A stretch of 64,000 nt of DNA from NCBI GenBank assembly GCA_021613375.1, contig CM038708.1, positions 25,946,518 through 26,010,517 of the forward strand. The letters run 5' to 3'. Position numbers and translations under genes: made by a program. Positions within the stretch are counted from its first letter, which is position 1. Every line of letters starts with the position of its first letter. Of the stretch, positions 60,901 through 64,000 are shown piece by piece. Below the pieces are notes generated by a model. The model was not told the origin of the DNA. It saw nothing but the letters and a program-made list of their open reading frames with translations, and did not search any database. Origin of the DNA: Megaleporinus macrocephalus. Its lineage: Eukaryota > Chordata > Actinopteri > Characiformes > Anostomidae.

Positions 60901-62579
60901 GGCTTTTCACAGCTGTGAAAGTGTGTCAAGAGGCTCAGGTTGAAGGAATGGCAGATTTCAGCACCACCAATGTAATTTCCAGTGCACTGGAAAAAGAAAT
61001 TCATTACATTTGTACTTGATTAAAAATGTTGTTGATGTTTAATAAAAGCATTTAGCTCTAGGTTTAAACGTTTTTAACTAAAGCTTCTTTACACGTTGAG
61101 ACATGCAGTGAAGGTAAAGTAACACAATCCAAAGAAAGATTTGTTAACACATTCTTATATGCTCTTGATATGACCACTGTCAGTCTGAAGATGGGGATAG
61201 GCACAAATGAGAAGCGGACACTTCCCTTTTCAGCGCTGCTAAGATGGACAGTTTTAAAGGATCAGGTAACGTGCCAGCATCACACATGCTAGTGTCTGTC
61301 AAATGGCTCTCCTACAGGCAGCAGTAGCATACCCATGTTTTATTCTTATCCTTACCATGTCACACCCCAACCCCCCAATCGCCTACACTGCCATGCATGA
61401 GGATAGCACAAAGTTTAATAAGAATTATTCATGAAATAATAAAGTCAAGAACACTAAGTAAGAGTTATGGGATATGCATACTTTCAACTAACTACAGATA
61501 TGTAACAAATCTAAAGAGTCTTCCAACAACCAATCATATAAAGCATAAATGAAACTGAAATAATATATGTTTTTCTCTGTATGTAGACTAGTGACTCCCA
61601 CATGATTCCACAATAACTAACTTGCTCCTGGTGGACGCCTGTAGAACATATTACTGCCTTTAGTACAGAGATACAGCTATCACCCACAACTGACAAGTCA
61701 GTAGTTCATTCAGAAGCACTACATTAGTAAAATCCACATTGCAAAACAAGAAATCAAATTGTTTACCAAAATACTTTGATAAACAATAATAATGTGAAAC
61801 AACATTGTTAAACAGCAAAGACTACTAATTAAATGATAAGATGTCACTTACTGGCGTGCCTTGCCCGGTGCTTGTTGGGCTTGTTGAGCTCCCTCTCTGA
61901 CTCAGAGTCCCCCTCTTCTGATGGAATTCCAAAGGAGACAGAGGAGGAGGTGGGGGCTTCCTCAGTGCGCCCTCCTTCTCCCTCACCATAATCCACTGGT
62001 TCACTGGCCTTTGCTTCAGTCTCACTGGATCCCACCCTCTCCTTTCCGGGGCTCCTCCTTCCTGGCTGTGTGGTCACCTCCACCTGTCTCAGCAAAGCAG
62101 ATGGACCACTGATGAGCACGCCTCTCTGACTTAAAGGCTCTCTCTCATTGCGGGGGATGTAGAGAGTGCAGCCTGGTGCCCTGGTGTTAGCGTCATCATC
62201 TTCATTGTTTTTCTTGTGGCAGAAGCCTTCTTCAATTCCACGAGCGCTGCCCAATGAGGTGCAGCCTGTGTCCCCCAGGGTGGTCTGAGAGAGCGACAGC
62301 TGCAACTCTACCACAGATCCTGGAGTGATTTCTAACCTGGTTCCTCCACCTCCAGAGCTTCGAGTGTTTGCGGCAATTCTGTCCTTTGAAGCTGGAATGC
62401 AAAACTGAGTTCGGACCATAGGGCTCCGTCTAGGGCTTTCAGCTTCACTGTCTGTCTCCCCATAGAATGCTTCATCTTGCGACTCAGAGATGTAGATGTC
62501 TTTCGGACCCTGAGGTCTGTATGGGGGTGGGATCCGCAGAGTGGTGCTAACTGTCTGAAAGCCCTCTTCAAAGCAGCAT
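51409..62579 (-). CDS. synpo2: SYNPO2, synaptopodin-2 / myopodin (3' part, two alternative C-termini)
   Basis: SYNPO2 is an actin- and alpha-actinin-binding Z-disc protein that also binds filamin and BAG3. In the window: exon 62579-61852, then exon 60292-56466 (1274 aa, stop TAG). A second ending uses an internal donor at 56505/56504 joined to exon 51984-51409. The N-terminal PDZ exons lie beyond the right edge. Family marks are RRSESLSEKQ, KGVLMFKKHRQRAK, TLVSYGTGE, GKGALMFAQRRQRM, RDERISVPAIKTGILQ, KVSPNPELLNLL, EEDYLSLGAEACNF, GKGAELFAKRQSRMEKYVVD, HVLDVMKHQPYQLN and PKFSAKKSAAQVWKP. PPPY motifs (WW-domain ligands, the known BAG3 link) occur in both exons. The large exon is much longer than the mammalian one because of Gln/Pro/Trp-rich repeats. 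Paralogue (a/b) undecided. Confidence 0.96.
54350..54474. mobile_element. 125-bp MITE with ~27-bp inverted ends
   Basis: The left end CAGTGGTTCTTAAACCAGTC and the right end GACTAGTTTGAGGACCACTG are inverse complements with about three changes over 27 bp. The outer CAGTGGTTCT type is common in fish. Non-coding. Confidence 0.88.
55817..56288. mobile_element. 472-bp TIR element, TACAGTACTGTGCAAA ends
   Basis: Perfect 16-bp inverted ends, TACAGTACTGTGCAAA at left and TTTGCACAGTACTGTA at right. The left continues AGTCTGAGACCACCC, like many fish Tc1-type MITEs. The TA at each tip may be the target duplication. It ends 178 bp downstream of the SYNPO2 short-form stop. Confidence 0.88.
56466..60292 (-). 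CDS. synpo2: SYNPO2 large exon (1274 aa, stop TAG)
   Basis: Acceptor tttcgaag after a CT-rich tract. GG completes Arg from the previous exon, then LRRSESLSEKQVKEAK. Three spaced copies of the family motif KGxxxFxxRxxRM occur (residues about 36, 130 and 950). A Gln/Tyr-rich block spans 59432-59695, a Pro/Gln/Trp block about 57690-58770, and a (Gln-Ala)11 run about 56977-57042. It ends AAQVWKPSAVEGVEK. The whole exon is one open frame of 3.8 kb. Confidence 0.96.
60293..61851 (-). other. SYNPO2 intron before the large exon
   Basis: 1.56 kb with no recognised exon or repeat family. A CT-rich polypyrimidine tract lies at its 3' end (60296-60320). Confidence 0.7.
61852..62579 (-). CDS. synpo2: SYNPO2 exon upstream of the large exon (242 codons)
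   Basis: 728 bp, acceptor cccttgcag, donor GCCA|gtaagt. Begins CCFEEGFQTVSTTLRIPPPY (first codon split) and holds DIYISESQDEAFYGETDSE, SVVELQLSLSQ and SSSVSFGIPSEEGDSESE. It ends NKPNKHRARHA, which joins to R-LRRSESLS in frame as in mammals. The PPPY near its start is a WW-ligand motif. Confidence 0.95.
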
Positions 62580-64000
62580 CTGCAAGGGAGAACTATTGGT
62601 TAAAGCAAGGTTAGGAGTATTGATTAACACTGCCATACCCAAAGTCTGCTTGTTGCAACTTAATAAGTATTAGATTAGTCTTTCATCAGCTCCAGTTCTA
62701 TGAATGTAATGTTTGAGTAAGTATTAACTGAGAGGCTTGTATTGAATGATAAAGTTTGTCCACTGGTGGTCATGACACCTTTTTGAAAATGCTATATCAT
62801 AAATTAGAAATGCTGATGCATAAATGTTATCAGTGGTCAAATTAAACTTACTTCACCCCAGAGCTTATGTCATATTACCATTCGGTCACTGTGACATTCC
62901 CTGAACCACAAAGTATCAAGTCATTTCAGGTGTCATGGCACAAATAAATGATATGAAGATAGAGGTTATGTCAACTTGGCAAATGTCATGACCAATTAAT
63001 GATATTAAAATAACGGTTTATAAATGTTTACATAGGCCTTGGGTACTTTTTACCACTATTTATTTATTTATTTTTTATTTTTTTTATTTTATGCTTTTAT
63101 TACTGAAGGACTACTTAAGTTATAGGTGGTCCTGACTTTAGAAAAAAACGTAGGTAATGTAAATTGGTCACATGATCATAGAGCCATTAGCTTTAACTGT
63201 GCACCAGATGATCTGGTCGTTTCAATCCTGGCTTTAAGAAATTTTCATCCACTTGCCCTTATCATTTAATTACATTCATTTTGGGGGTAATTCATGGCTC
63301 TTAAGGGCCGTGCTATTACTTCATTAGCTCAGGTGAAATGTGTTAGGTGAACCCTCTGGGGGGCAAAGGATTAAGGGTTGGGAGGCAACCAAGTGAGGGG
63401 CAAAAGGGCAGATTGAAGTGTATACTTGAGACAACTTGTCCAGAAAGCTTTGTGACCTGATGCATTTCCCTTTTCAAACCTGAAAGTAATGATGAACACA
63501 GTGTTTTTAAGCCATAGCAGTATTTTTTATTATTATTTCTTTTATTTGTTATCTTTATCTATTGGTGAATAGAGGAACAGCAAAGTAAAAATTTAATTGT
63601 ACAGTGTAACTGTCTGTTCTGCTGTACACATGACAATAAAACTCTTGACTTGACTATCACAGTTTAAAATACTTTATACATTTTGGAACTACATGTCTTA
63701 TACACTATTTTATAACAACTCTATCTAATACATATTGATCTAACAAAGCTAATACAGGTTAATCACTTTACCCAGCTAGTTGGCTAGTTAGCATGCTAAA
63801 TGCTACATGGCAAAAACAACAACAGGGAAATTAACTACAGGACCAATTCATAGCCTGTTAAAGACACTAATTACACACATTGTGTTTGTTGAGCCAAAAC
63901 ATTTTGCTTTGTAATATTAGCAACTTTTACATTGCTAGCCAATTAACTAACTGAGGCAAACTGACCTGCTTTTAAAGGAGTCAAATATAATTTAGATATA
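62580..64000 (-). other. SYNPO2 upstream intron (to window edge)
   Basis: No exon recognised. A repeat-derived segment lies at about 63300-63655, ending ACATGACAATAAAACTCTTG ACTTGAC, a phrase common at fish repeat ends. Poly-T-rich DNA at about 63058-63095. Confidence 0.55.

Overview
The window is vertebrate nuclear DNA, almost certainly from a teleost fish. It is AT-rich, split by long introns, and full of fish-type short inverted-repeat transposons, SINE tails and microsatellites. There are no bacterial-style operons and no CRISPR array. Three protein-coding genes are supported, all on the minus strand and in transcriptional order from right to left: SYNPO2 (synaptopodin-2/myopodin, 5' end beyond the right edge), MYOZ2 (myozenin-2/calsarcin-1, complete) and USP53 (3' part beyond the left edge). 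From memory, the human 4q26 block has the same order and relative orientation, so this is a conserved syntenic segment. Which teleost paralogue (a or b) this is cannot be decided from the sequence alone; an ostariophysan fish is a guess from the repeat types.

Layout. Positions 1-8877 hold eight coding exons of USP53 (residues 1-312 of the ubiquitin-protease-like domain). Positions 8878-21500 look like its 5' non-coding introns, leading to a CpG-rich probable promoter at about 20.9-22.07 kb. Positions 22.1-35.4 kb are intergenic and repeat-rich. Positions 35458-44900 hold the five coding exons of MYOZ2 (275 aa), with a likely non-coding first exon ending at 46619 behind a MEF2-like plus TATA-like promoter. 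Positions 47-51.4 kb are intergenic. Positions 51409-62579 hold three SYNPO2 coding segments: a 728-bp exon, a very large 3.8-kb exon, and an alternative last exon that an in-frame internal donor can reach.

Biology. SYNPO2 and MYOZ2 are both Z-disc proteins of striated muscle, linked to alpha-actinin and filamin. USP53 is a USP-family protein of cell junctions and the inner ear. No novel molecular system was found. The items most worth a second look are the alternative SYNPO2 C-terminus, its expanded Gln/Pro/Trp repeats, the MYOZ2 promoter, a transposon ending at the MYOZ2 3' flank, and a hAT-type element nested in another repeat with an 8-bp target duplication.

Exon borders were set by reading GT/AG sites and phases by eye; all coding joins keep frame. 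Repeat family names are from general recognition, not a database search.
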